Assembly: GCA_018417955.1 (NCBI GenBank)
Contig: JACTVC010000002.1
Coordinates: 1,612,001-1,676,000, forward strand
Reading direction: 5' to 3'
Origin: Laccaria trichodermophora
Lineage: Eukaryota; Basidiomycota; Agaricomycetes; Agaricales; Hydnangiaceae
DNA: 64,000 nt
Under the pieces are notes generated by a model that was given only the letters and a program-made list of their open reading frames with translations, searched no databases and was not told the origin of the DNA. Made by a program: the position numbers and the translations under genes. Below are positions 1 through 11,020 of the stretch, piece by piece (position 1 is the first letter of the stretch; the number at the start of each line of letters is the position of its first letter).

Positions 1-1389
1 GGTTCGGAGCAAGATGATAGGGCGGATGAAAGGATGGGAAAACACTTGGAATACGTCATAGGACTGTATGAACAACCATGGAATGTGGCAGCGTAAAATG
101 AGAACTTTTCCTGGGATAAATGAATAGCGAAGTAAATGATGAGAGCGCTGGACATCACCCAGGCATGATAGCAGATTGAGCAGGCAGTAGTCCTCACTGG
201 TCCCTTGCGAACGCCATCAATTACTGCCTAGTAGTTCGTAGCCAAAAGAAGCTGGGGAAAGAGCTCAACGGAAGACTTGCGTCCACGTCCATGACTTCGA
301 AAGGAGAGCGGCCACTCTCGCGTTGTGGCCTTGCGCGTTCGTTCTACTCAAGGTCCATTTTCGCACTTTTTTTTTTTGCGGACAAGAAACGGCGGGATCT
401 TTTGGGGGCAGTTCAGTGTGTACAGAGTTGCGTGACCGATAGATTTGCACATAGTTAGGCCGAGTGGACGCTGCGACCGCGACCCCGTACAGAGAGTAAA
501 CAGGTCCATTTTGCGTTGCCAGTGAAGAGCCTAGATGATGCATAATGCTTTGCGGGTCAAATCTAGCAACAGTTGAGTCAAGTCCCGATATCTTGAATGC
601 TCGATGTCGCAGCGGCGCGCTAGAATCACCTCGATACCAGTAATTTGTGAACGAAAGAGGAACAAAAGATGCTACAGCTGCCAGTGTAACACTGTAAGGG
701 CCGGCGATAGCCGGTCACCCAACTTTTCCTCGCTCCGTTCAAAACCAATTCACTACTTTCGAAATGTTTACATCTATCAGAAAACTTGTCAAGACGCCTA
801 CTAGCCTTTCCCGGACCTCCTCAGTTTGTCATCATTTCCTCGGACGCCTAATGGTCAGTAGACTGAGTAGTGACTTTCCAGTGTGAGGTTTTGAAAGGAA
901 CTTGAATATCGGTCTCAGCTTTTGCATCGTCTCGTCACGATCTTTATCTTTTCAAGTAGAACCACTACGCCGACAGCGGAACTTATCCAATGATGGCTCT
1001 AGACATCTAAGCACATCTGGTGAACAGCCGCAACAAAGCCGCGAACTTCCAAAGCCACAAGCCTCATGAGCTCTAGATAACCATCTTGTCTGCCATGTGG
1101 CCTCATCTGTCAGCTTCGAGACAATCAGTCTCCACACTGACCGATGTACTGTTCGCTTTCTTCAAGCCAAACCTGTACAGGTTTGCTGCAAAGACTTTCT
1201 TCCATTTGACGCTCAAGCGAGATCACAGCATACTTCGACGGTCTTCGACGGCTAGGCGAATTCGCTAACGCAAAATACCATTCGCCGACATCTCGGGCGA
1301 TGACGTCGCGAAGACGGTAACCTTCTGTATGCTATGCTTTCCACGGGTTTATAAAGGCGGCGCGAGCTCGAGAAGAAGCATTCAATCTG
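1..1389. other. Leading stretch with no recognised gene; TATA box at its end
   Basis: Six-frame reading gives only short, unrelated open stretches with no family resemblance and no convincing splice structure. The last part is the promoter of the following gene: a TATA-like tttataaag lies near 1349-1357, about 35 bases before the ATG at 1390, which implies a very short 5' leader. The remainder may be the 3' flank of a gene outside the window. Confidence 0.5.
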
Positions 1390-2423
1390 ATGCTCGTCCT
1401 GCAGATCCTCACAGCAGCGCTCACCATCTCCTTCGCGAAGGCGAACCCTCTTGTCGTCGATGTGCGCAACTGGGAGAACCCTACCGCGAATGAAGCCTTC
1501 AAACGCGGGGAGTTGGACGTTGCCAGTCCTGCTAGTAATTATGCCGAATACATCCCAAGCCCCACGGAAACCAGCCTGACATATCATTACTACCAAGAAC
1601 GTGCCACTTGCCTAGATCAATTTGTCTGGTACTGCCAGATTCCTGCAGGAGCATGCATTGCTGCCGTGTCAAACCTCGTAGGCATCTTCCCTCGACAGAC
1701 TCACTATGTTGCTGAAAGATGTTACTCAGCCAACACCCGTCACCCTCTGGTCTCTCCTACCTTGCGGCATCGCCGCTCTTTGCGGAACAGTACGCAATAC
1801 ACGCGCTTGGTGTGGATTAGGCCTAATTTTCACTAGGTCACTCTTGTGCTCGGAGCTCTCTGTTGCAATGGCATCATCAAGAACTGTGACAAAACGGGTT
1901 TCACATCGATTGCTTCGAGTACCCACCCTCTCAGTGGCAACGTTATGGCGGCGCTAAACGGCGGCGGCGGTCAAGGCAGCAAGCCATTCACCAGAAGTTC
2001 GTTTATTAAGAGTATCCTTTTCCCCATGACTAACGGGCGATCTTAGCAACGGTCCGGAATGAACTTGACAGCTATTTGAAGAGCAAAGGTTCTAAGACGC
2101 CTAGGTGAGCCATTTATTATGGGAAGCTTGTTTAGGGTGAAAATCTGATTGCAATTTGCAGTGAGAGTGAATTCAACGGAATGTACAACAACTTCTTGAA
2201 TCGTGCTTTCGTGAGCTCTTCATCGCATATGATTGACCCTTTTTTCGACTGACATTTTACCCCGATGTATAGTGTAGCTTTGGGCCTGGAGAAGGAGGCA
2301 GTAGCTGCCAACCCGCAAGCGTTTCGTATGATGCTGTAAGATCACGTCTTTCCTGCGTTGAACACTAAATTCTTACGACGTTCCCCGTTCTCCCAGTTCA
2401 ATGATTATCTTCATCGTCCATAG
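1390..2423 (+). CDS. Small secreted or membrane protein of unknown function
   Basis: Seven exons can be read: 1390-1677, 1730-1789, 1837-1996, 2047-2104, 2162-2210, 2273-2335 and 2397-2423. They join in phase to 234 residues. The N-terminus is a clear signal peptide (MLVLQILTAALTISFAKA). A middle segment after exon 1 (LLPCGIAALCGT joined to VTLVLGALCC) is hydrophobic and cysteine-containing and could be a membrane span. The C-terminal part has a Gly/Ser/Cys stretch (FGPGEGGSSC). A TATA box about 35 bases upstream fits a regulated, strongly expressed gene. I do not recognise a family; the protein is presumably secretory-pathway. All introns are 47-62 bases with GT-AG ends. Confidence 0.65.
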
Positions 2424-2679
2424 GTGGTCGGCATACGTTACGTACATAGGGTAACTCTCTCTTGTTTGCCTGTTTCTGTTATCAACTATTCGTCGAATGT
2501 ATATCAACGTGTGTACAAGTAACCCTCAACAGTCCTCGTACGAATGACGATGAACGGTTTCGTTTGGGATTCTATGGATGAAAAACGTAAACCATAGATT
2601 TACGCTCGAACGTGGTATGTCTTTGAAGGAAACGGGAACCGCTTCTTTTCTACAAGGCCAGATAAGAAAGAAAAGCAAT

Positions 2680-3237
2680 TGGCTTGACAGTAGAATGTTG
2701 GGAAAATCGAAGCAAGCTCCGGAGTGAGATTTTCATTTTGAATGTCCAATTTTCTCTCTTCAAGGTTTGGAATCATCTAAGGAGCGTTAGACCTTGGGAC
2801 ACCTTGTGCCGGGCCTACGAGGCAAGAAAATGCTGCGAAGGCATCTACAAGTCTGGGAAAGAGAATCTTTGTGAAAGAGTATGGGACGCGAAGTGTTAGG
2901 TGGGAGAGGACCTTAAGGAGTTCGTCAGGGCAAATCCGTGGATGTTGACGGGCCCTTCAAGCATGAGGCGCTCATTTGCCAGCCTCTCGCTCCGGCCTGA
3001 GCACATTCTTGGTGGCATCCCTGTAAGAAATCGAAAAGACTCTACTTTTTTAAATTCTTGACACGGTCTGTTACCTGGTTTAGTAGATTTTAAGCAATTC
3101 TGAACATCACCTTCTATGCCAACGTATGTACAGCTGCTACTGTGTTTCAAAGCCAATGCTCCATAATATTCCGAGGATATTAAGTCTAAAAACAATCAGC
3201 TGTGACATCTCAAGATCGTGTGGCATCGAACATGTAA
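2680..3237 (-). pseudogene. Degenerate F-box gene copy A
   Basis: Read on the minus strand, several blocks match the intact F-box gene at 5090-6339. Bases about 2950-3015 match its start (MPPR, then an LANxRLMLxGPVN-type stretch). Bases 2815-2880 match the region after the F-box. Bases 2690-2760 match its LRR exon. Bases 3200-3237 match the last coding bases of a neighbouring copy. Large internal parts are missing and stops interrupt the frame, so this is a rearranged relic. Bases 3010-3237 also match 4910-5118, showing duplication of a unit that includes flanking DNA. Confidence 0.7.
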
Positions 3238-3417
3238 TTGCCTTTGACGTGCCAGGTAAATTATGCAACGGTACTAATGACAAGTGATGTAGGACAGAAG
3301 TGCCCCATTTCGTGCATCTGCAATATGGCCCCGTGTCATCAGCCGTCTGGTAGAATGGTTAGAGTGTATTTTACGACAAAGGACAGGGTGCTCACGATGT
3401 AGATCTCCTGACGTCGG

Positions 3418-3879
3418 CTATTTCTTTGCTTTGGTCTCCTTCGGTTTGGCCTCCGCTGGCGGCACCTGCATGCTATCCGGTTTCAAGTCATCCAGCCATG
3501 TTACATCCTCTAAGTCCGCACCAAACTCCTCAAACTTCCTGTTGAACCTCCCCAACCTGCCAGTTGACCCTGTCTCCTCCTCCACTGACCTGTCACCATC
3601 TCTACCCGTGTTATAGATGGGATTGTTCGTCGTATCGCGTGTCAAACGAACTAACGATCTTGGTGACGTCGTCCAGTGCGTAAATGATGTCCCGTCAGAC
3701 CGAATGACTTTCTGTGGAAACTTGGGCACCATTGGGTTAGGTAACACTGGTGGCCGACGTTTCCAGACGTGCGTGCGTCCATATGGTGAGTTGGATACAG
3801 CCCTACATTGCCGTGGTATCAAGTTTGTGTTGAAGGTTTGAGAAGAGGAGGCGCCGAGGCGCTGGGAAATCGCCAACAT
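3418..3879 (-). CDS. Mitochondrial large-subunit ribosomal protein bL31m
   Basis: One exon encodes 153 residues from the ATG at 3879. The N-terminus (MLAISQRLGASSSQTFNTNL) is basic and hydroxylated with no acids, as expected for a mitochondrial presequence. The core around residues 50-85 reads KVIRSDGTSFTHWTTSP followed by LVRLTRDTTNNP, which I associate with the fungal bL31m (Mrpl36) family. The tail is acidic and then Lys/Ala/Pro-rich. It would sit in the mitochondrial 54S subunit. It lies alone between two decaying F-box copies. The family call rests on recalled motif similarity. Confidence 0.7.
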   Translation of the reverse strand: MLAISQRLGASSSQTFNTNLIPRQCRAVSNSPYGRTHVWKRRPPVLPNPMVPKFPQKVIRSDGTSFTHWTTSPRSLVRLTRDTTNNPIYNTGRDGDRSVEEETGSTGRLGRFNRKFEEFGADLEDVTWLDDLKPDSMQVPPAEAKPKETKAKK

Positions 3880-4614
3880 CTTCAAAGTGTAGAACAGGCG
3901 GCTCGGACGCCGACGAACAGCAGAAAATCAGGTGTTTGTACCACGGCATTGAAGCCAAACAAATGATGATCTCCAAAACAGACCTGTACCGTAAGTAGTC
4001 TTCAAGTTCTACTACTAAGTAGCGGCTGTCCACCTAAGGCGCCGACTTTTGATGTTTCCGAGGACCTTGAAGGGCCCTTCCGGGTGCGCTTTGGGAACTG
4101 GTGACGAACCTTAGCGTGAGTTGCCGTTCTAATTAGGTGCGCGTGGCATTCGGTTCACGATATGACCTCAGGAATTCGAAGTCAAGGAATACCAAACTAA
4201 CCAAGGGGTGGACGTAGACATGCCGACGCCCAAAGAGACTGGGTCCTCGTTGGAAGAGAGGAAGTTTGAATACATGCACCTAGCTAATGGTGTCGAACCG
4301 TGATCGCAGACGTCAGTGACTGGCTTGTTTCTTCGACCCCTCTCTTCCTACTCGACGCCATGAATAAAGATCAACAAATCCATATTCACTCTCCTCGCAA
4401 AAACCGCGCTCGGAACAATGCCTCGAATCATTCTATACCCCCTCGCCGAGAAAAAACATAAGTTTCATAATGAACAAAATGGAGGGGATCGGAGATCCAG
4501 CTCTCATAAATTCTTGCGCACGCACAGACACAAAGCCTCGCCGTTTGCTATGGTACATAACCATTCTGCTTAACCTAACTCGCCTTGTCTTGTCTTGTAA
4601 TACCATCACCACAT
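3880..4614. other. Intergenic region without a recognised gene
   Basis: This stretch lies upstream of the bL31m start. Short open stretches on both strands show no domain or splice pattern that I trust. It separates the two degenerate F-box copies and probably holds the bL31m promoter. Confidence 0.45.
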
Positions 4615-5118
4615 CGAATCTGAAGGTGGTCAAGAAGTGGCCGACATACCAGAGTGAGATTTCCATCATGTTGAATGTCGGATTTTATCTCTTCAAGGTT
4701 TGGAGGAACTCAGGGAAAACCCACCAAGTTAGATCCGAATAAATGTGCTATCTGACCTTCTCATACTTTGCGGTCTTTGGCTGCGAGACTGCCAAGCGAG
4801 ATTACATCAGGCCAATGTTTGAAGGGAGCACTGCAGAAGTCCTCGGGGCATCCACCAACACAAATCACATTCTACGCGTTGGGGAAAGCTGCCAACGTGT
4901 AGTGGCCAGCGGTAGGCACCACGAAAAGACTCTACTCTTGCAAAGTCTTGACATGGTCCGTTACCTGGTTGATAAGCTCAGAGGAATTTTGAGCATCACC
5001 TTCCATTCACGCACACAGCTTCTAGTTTCTTTCAAATGCCTCATAACATTCAGAGGATATCAACCCTAAAAGTTATCATGTGTGATATTTCAAGATAGTG
5101 TGGCATCGAACATGTAAA
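4615..5118 (-). pseudogene. Degenerate F-box gene copy B
   Basis: Bases 4640-4700 resemble the LRR exon of the intact gene at about 5382-5438. Bases 4780-4930 resemble its 5570-5690 segment, including a CATCCNCCAANNCAA block and a GGCACCAC block. Bases 4910-5118 pair with 3010-3237 of copy A. No continuous reading frame survives. The right end overlaps the terminal codons of the intact gene, so the relic is the immediate downstream neighbour of the functional copy, as expected from tandem duplication followed by decay. Confidence 0.65.
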
Positions 5119-6339
5119 CTTCAGATCGATGTTTATGTTTTTTGACAATCAATCTTTTCTGAATGCCATCCCGTTGTGGGATATTTTGGAAAGCGGCCAT
5201 AACCGCCCTCCTCTGACGCATGAGATCTGCTTCATACCAGTCGGTATTGTGCGGTTTGAGGTGATATTTCTTGTTGAAGCAAAAGCAAACTGTGTGGAGC
5301 CGGTCAAACACAGACAGGTTTGAAATTGTCTCCTAACAGAATAATAGGAAGGTAGTCAAAAATGTGAGGGTTGGAGCATACCGGAGTGAGAGTTCGATTG
5401 GGCATGTTGAATGTTATTTTTTCGAGGTTTGGGAGTCGCTGTGCAATGACTGAAGGGGTTATAAGTTGATAAATAAAGGATGACTTTCGAGATAAAGATG
5501 GAGCCACCATTGAGAACTTGTGCACAATCTGTGCCTCCGGGGGTTCCAAGCGAAACTACGTTGGGGCAATGTGCAAAGAGAGTCTTCCAGAATTCCGGGA
5601 GGCATCCGCCAATGCAAGTGACATCTTTCACGTTGGGGCAAGCCCTAAGGACACGGTAACCAGCCGAAGGCACCACCAAAGTACGGATTTGAGGCAATGT
5701 TAGACCTTTGAACACTTTATGGGTTATCATCATCCCTTCACGCATCGCGAACCCAAGGAGTTGGAGAGTGCGAAGGTTAGGAAAAAGCGCTAAACACCGG
5801 GCGAGTTCGGCTAGAACTGTGTCATAACAGAAGCTCTGTAAATTGACGTTTACGACTCTGCCATTCATTTCATTTCATTTCGTAAGTAGAAATAACGACA
5901 AGAATTTGGAAGGCTGAGCGTACTGAACGTATTGCGCCAACGTTGGATCTCGAATGGTCACAATCTCTAACTGGCGCACTAATTCCGTTGCCATCTCTTT
6001 GTTGATTCTTTTGGAGGCGTTACGGTTTGATTCTGGCCTGTCGTCAAGCCGCTTGCTGGCGCAGACTTCGATGCGTCGCCAGACGTGGGGCAGGAAAATG
6101 CTGCGAAGGGATCTACAGGTCTGGGAAAGAGAACGGAGGGTGTCATGATGTGCGAGATAGCGTGCACGATAGACAGACTCCGTGTAGGAGGGTATGGGGA
6201 CGCGAATGAGGTGAGAGGTGACTTCGAGAAGGAGTTCAACAGGGAGCGACGGAAATCCACGGGTGTTGACAGGTCCTGCGAGCATAAGGCGCTGATTTGC
6301 AAGAATCTCATTCCGGTTTGAGCGCGTTCTTGGTGGCAT
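5090..6339 (-). CDS. F-box protein with leucine-rich repeats
   Basis: Four exons (6339-5924, 5857-5518, 5438-5382 and 5332-5090) join in phase to 351 residues. Residues 30-75 form an F-box (FPSLPVELLLEVTSHL, then CRSLRSIFLPHVWRRIEV). The rest has LRR-like segments such as LALFPNLRTLQLLGF and RACPNVKDVTCIGGCLP. Such proteins usually bind Skp1 in an SCF ubiquitin ligase and present a substrate through the repeats; here the substrate is unknown. The start chosen is the ATG whose context and first residues are also kept in copy A. Introns are 66, 79 and 49 bases. Three broken relatives lie nearby (2680-3237, 4615-5118, 8127-8464). Confidence 0.75.
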
Positions 6340-8126
6340 CTTTCTGTAGAGATGCAAAAAGAAATTCAATGAGTGGCAGGAAGTTGAAACGCTGGAATCA
6401 CGTGAGCGTACCCCATTCATTACCATCTCCAAGAGCAATCTTCCGCTATCTTCCGTCGATTCAACGTCGATCTGGGCCCTTCTCATGTTGTTGTTGCTGC
6501 CTTCGTGCCCTCATGGAAGTTTATCGTAAAGGCGTCAAACTCGGAGTTGAAGGAAGTATATTGAGGAAAGTAATGCCACTAGGACCTTGTGTCTTCACCA
6601 AGTCTTCACTAGAAACACCGATCCGAATCGTGAGTTGATGAATGACCTTGGAGCTTTCAGTGTTGCTCGATGGGTTGAAAGGTGTCCTGACATACCCCAT
6701 CCTGATGAAGAAATTGGGCCACCGGTTGAGTTGGCTAATGTGTTAGAATGGCTATCCAACGAACGACGGATGTTCTTTGAATGAGTCCAACTTAACTCAA
6801 GTTCATTCCAGCCATCCTGTAGCGCAACATATATTTCAAACATCCTGGACTCCGCTCTCAATGTGTACTTGACGGAATCTTTGGCAAAATGCGCTCGCCA
6901 AGATAAACTTCCTCTATTACTAGGTGTGTTCTCGTTTTTAGCCCGATTTCTACTTGCGACGCTCACGTCTTTCTTGGGCTATATGCTGAAGGTATGATTG
7001 GCATCCTCAATCCATTGACATCCATAATATCCAAACTATCGTGATCCCCTGTGTCGCGCTTTCCTGGTCGATCCAACTCGCGCCAAACGTTAATCTGGTT
7101 GAATCCCCAACACTTGCCCACGTCATCAGCCATTATCCAGAATACATCATTTCAAAAGTGCAGCTTCCCCCATACCTTTTTTCCGACATTGAAACATTGG
7201 GTTTCTCATCTCCCTTTGGTCCTGGACCCTCTGGATTATCTCCGTGTACACTGGATTGCCTTCGATTGCAATTCCGGATTATCTTCTTGCTTGCCTACTG
7301 CGGCAATAAAACCTCTGTCCACTTTTATTTCAGATTGAGAACAACATTTAAGTCATTCTCGATTGGCTCCAGGTTAGTGGCTCATTCACTGTGGTTAGTT
7401 TCCAGGGCGTTAATGTGCACATCTCGTCGAACGTTGGTAGAACGTCAATCCTCCTCTTGAAGGCGTGATCACTTCTTGGCAAGATGTCGGAGGTGTTGAG
7501 TGTTCCGAGCTATCATGTTCACCCTTACCTTGTCCTCACCGGCATTCGAGGCCGCAATGTGAAAGACTGCTCAGCCGGATGAAGGTACGTTTATTAAATA
7601 AGGGACTTCTCTCTTCACATCTGTGGTACCTTTAAACTCAAATTTTTCAGAGCTTTTGTAGATTGTTGGGTATAACTTCGCCTTTTTGGGGCTATCTATC
7701 GTCTTTCCATCAGTCATGCGCCGTCATGACATTGCTCTGGAAGGGCCACTGGTCACCTTGTACGTGCCCTGTCCTTGCCCCCTCAGTCCCCACTCTATCT
7801 AACAGAAAGCTCCAGGGCTGCGTTTCTTTCTTGGCGCATACGTGGACTTACATCGTATGACATCCGTATGACTGTTCTTGCTTTTCCATCTCAATCCATC
7901 TCAGGTGCATATCATTGGGCCATTTACCTGTTGTATCATCTCACTTGCCTTCGGGGTTCCAATAGAATCATGTCCAGTAATAAATGCGAGAATTTTCTGA
8001 CAAGATGGACAGAGCGCTTAATGGGCGCAACGGGTCCAGTTCACACAGGCTTCTCCTACGGTTACTAACAAGGTACTTAAGTGTATAGTTACCTGAGTTG
8101 CTTGAACTGTCAGACCATGACCACCG
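6340..8126. other. Gene-poor stretch, possible remnants
   Basis: Several open stretches of 60-140 codons occur on the plus strand (6587-6784, 7041-7460, 7663-8068), but none begins, splices and ends convincingly. Some leucine-rich phrases (for example near 7190-7260) recall LRR parts of mushroom F-box proteins in another orientation. The resemblance is too weak for a call. A decayed gene is possible. Confidence 0.35.
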
Positions 8127-8464
8127 TCATTCATCCAGGAAACCCGCACAGGCCGCCAGTGGCTTCAGCTCCCCTATTTCGGGCTTGATCTCAGCCGTTC
8201 TACTTATCGCGGCGACCGTCGCAGTTTTTGGAGCGGCGATTCGTGAATAGGGCTGGGCGCTGGGGAGTTTACTTTGGTGATGTCGTCGCACACGAAGACT
8301 TCGTAACCTGTGGCAGCCAACTGCTGTCGTGGACGCTGGAGAAAAGCCAAGATTGTGGAATTTCCACAGATCTTCAAAAGGAAGATATGGCGAAGGCACC
8401 CCGTCCACATTGGCAGAGTATCATGGTGGGCCACTCGATGAAGAGTTCGTAAACCTGGCTTCAT
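8127..8464 (-). pseudogene. F-box fragment
   Basis: On the minus strand, codons near 8464-8370 read HRVAHHDTLPMWTGCLRHIF, then LLKICGNS. This matches the ARYLAHHDTLRSLSQTCRSL and FLPHVWRRI part of the intact F-box gene at 5090-6339. Only about 30 residues align. No start, no F-box N-terminus and no LRR exons are attached, so it is a fragment. It extends the family's debris field to about 6 kb. Confidence 0.5.
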
Positions 8465-8896
8465 CGTCTGCGATTATGGTCAACAGCAATAGTCACAGAG
8501 ATGGTCACGACCAAAAATCCGCATCATCGAGTGCAAGGCTGGTGATTGCTCCGCCTTGTCCACACCGTCGAACTGGGAAGGTTGTTGAAAAAGATGGATG
8601 GAAGGGTGATAGAACAGGACAAAGTTTGAGATATATAAATCGAAGTGTATGAATCTCCGTGGAACGAGGCAAGGTAATATGTACGCCATCTCTTCGTAGG
8701 CATCAATAAATAGTGAAATAAATAAAGGGGGGGTTGGTATCTGAGAAGGAATCGCCAGCGGTTGCTGGGATGAGCCGGGATATCAATAATTTCCCGGGGA
8801 GAAGATGACGCTGTCATCTGTAGCCGCCCAATCACGGCCTAATCACGAAAGCTCCTGAGGGAGCCGCAAGAAAAGAGACGGTTGAGATTGCCGTCT

Positions 8897-9415
8897 TCAG
8901 CGAGGCCTCCGCAACGATAGAATGCAGCTGTTTTCGTCTTCCAGTTGAACTGAAAGCCCGCCGAACCACGTATGATGCAACAAGCAGTCGATACGTAACA
9001 CTCCATGAGCGCGACTTTCCTCGGGCTCTGCTGATACCCTCCATCGCGCATCAAAAACCGCAGCCACGCGATCCTGATGTTTCTTGCAAAGTCGTTCCCA
9101 CTCGCCCTGGAGTATCTGAGGTTGCAACGCCGAGTGGATGGCTTTCAAGACGTCAAGAACGGTGACGCCTTGAGGGTTCCGAACATCGATGGACCATTCT
9201 TCAGGAAAGAAACCGCATGATACGTGGAATATGGTCACAGGCGGAGAGGTCGCGTGTTGCGTGAGTTCTGTATCAGGGAGGGAATGATCGAGTGATGATA
9301 CATGCGGGATGGATACGGGGGCTTCGCGGATATCCCATAAAATAGCACAACAATGATTGGGCTCAATTGGGTGCTGGGAATAGCAGAGGAGCGGGTGCAA
9401 GTTCGTGATAGGCAT
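8897..9415 (-). CDS. DUF6699-type protein
   Basis: One exon encodes 172 residues from the ATG at 9415. The order of conserved phrases fits the DUF6699 family common in Agaricomycetes: LHPLL near the N-terminus, an ILWDIRE-P stretch, SPPVTIFHVSC, FPEEWSIDVRNPQGVTVLDV, then a charged segment ending in VLRIDCLLHHTWFGGLSV. The biochemical role of this family is unknown. These proteins are often expanded and variable between species. There is no signal peptide or membrane span. It stands apart from any obvious functional partner. Confidence 0.75.
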   Translation of the reverse strand: MPITNLHPLLCYSQHPIEPNHCCAILWDIREAPVSIPHVSSLDHSLPDTELTQHATSPPVTIFHVSCGFFPEEWSIDVRNPQGVTVLDVLKAIHSALQPQILQGEWERLCKKHQDRVAAVFDARWRVSAEPEESRAHGVLRIDCLLHHTWFGGLSVQLEDENSCILSLRRPR

Positions 9416-10398
9416 GGAGGTGGTCCGTGTTGAACATGCAAGGAAAAAAACGGGAGCGACACCTTATAGCCTTTTTGCATTGCGAGCATGAGTCAACGGC
9501 TATGCCAGAATGTTCCTCGGACAAGCGCCAGTCGCTTGCAACCCTTGGCCAGTTGCTTAGAGGAAGCGGGGTATAGGGCAAATCATCGGCACGGATCGTC
9601 TCGCGATCAAGGTGTTGACACCGCCACGTAGGTGGGGAAGATTACACAACTCTTTTTCTTCAATTGTATGATGATGGAAGGAGGCCGGCCGATGATAGAC
9701 CTCCGAAACTCATCAGGCCACGGACATAGACTCTGGTAAGCGAGCCCGTTGTGATGTGAAGCGAAGAAATCTTTTTGCTGCGCGTGTATAATTAAATTTC
9801 CATGCTGTACAATGCCTGTCGATTACGTTTCAGCTCGTAATTTTGACAAGGAGTGTCAAAAGAACAAAGACAAGTTGCTCAGTATTGCTTGTCGCCATTG
9901 ACGTTGAAATGCATTCCACACAGGACCTCACCGCCCGTTGCCGGGATGGTCTCAGGTGCTGTGCAATGGTGTACAGGATTACCCGGGGTCCCCGAGACGA
10001 GGAAAAAAAAACACAACGGAACGGGGAATCACGAAGATGTGAAGAGACATTGATAGGAGGTTGAAGAGCAGGGAAGTCCAACGCCGTTTGGAGGCTTCCT
10101 GTCAATTGGTGTGGCAGAGGCGCTTGACTGCGCGAGAATGGTAATCTTGAGTCAAGCTCAAGTTTTTTGCCACGCTACGATGTGTGATCAGTCAATCTAT
10201 TTCTAGATACTCAGGCTAGCTGGTAAATACCTGCATTTCTAGAAAGGGATCTGACGTTTAGGAGACTCGAAGAGAAAACACTGAGTGGCATGCTTGGGCA
10301 GGAGGAAGATAATTGATTTTATTCTTGAGGATCAAGCCAAACATGGTGGTGGCAAACTTTGGTTTGACGAACTCCGACGTTTCTTGGCATCGTTCCCG
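9416..10398. other. Intergenic region, nothing recognised
   Basis: No convincing gene. An ATG-less open frame continues from 10285 into the next gene, so that gene's true start could lie upstream in an unseen exon. The rest contains scattered short frames only. Confidence 0.4.
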
Positions 10399-10988
10399 AT
10401 GAGCACCAACCCACCTCTGTTGTTTCACAAAAGAGGTGGACCTATACAAGACTTCAATGAGGAACCGTTACACCATCGCCCCCGATTACCCGTAATTCCG
10501 GATCTACGTTTTGAATACAGCTACCTTCGAAGCATCCAGCCTTACTTCGAAGTCCAACGAGTTGTTCCGGAACCCCGACAAGATTTTGATACGGGGCTAG
10601 GGGAGCGATATGAGAAGGTGGATGCATATAGTGATAAGGGCAAGGAGAAGGAGGTTCAACAGCTTCAGGTTGTACGTTCAGAGATGATAGAAGTTCAATG
10701 GGGCAAGATAATTTGGGTGACTACTCGAGACCAAGTTATTAGCCCTCTATTACAGGGCGCGTTATGGTGAGCGTTATTCGACTTTGTCTTTTGTCGACGC
10801 TGATGCCCTTGTGCGCGAGCAGGGCTCTTGCAAGTTATTATCTCAACCCGTTCTCTGCCCAACTTGGCTCAAGGATGGGCACTTTTGTGCGTTCACATGT
10901 ACCTACGAAAGAAGGACTGGGCGCTGGCTGGCTGAGGGACTGGGTTAAGAGGCTTGGGATAACGAGTGAAGGTGGTGAACGGCGGTGA
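10399..10988 (+). CDS. Fungal hypothetical protein with C-terminal hydrophobic segment
   Basis: Two exons (10399-10766 and 10823-10988) give 177 residues. The motifs HRPRLPVIPDLRFEYSYLRS and WGKIIWVTTRDQVISPLLQG recall a widespread basidiomycete family of unknown function. After the intron the chain continues ALASYYLNPFSAQLGSRMG, then GWLRDWVKRLG. The hydrophobic LLQGALWALASYYL segment may attach it to a membrane. The first in-frame ATG is at 10399; codons upstream stay open to 10285 but lack an ATG, so a 5' exon cannot be excluded. Confidence 0.65.
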
Positions 10989-11020
10989 TGGCATTGAGAG
11001 GTTCATATTCGATACATTCC

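Noticed and set aside
3340..3420. tRNA-like phrase (TCTGGTAGAATGGTTAGAG)
   Set aside because: No proper B box (GGTTCRANNC) follows and no cloverleaf can be folded by eye.
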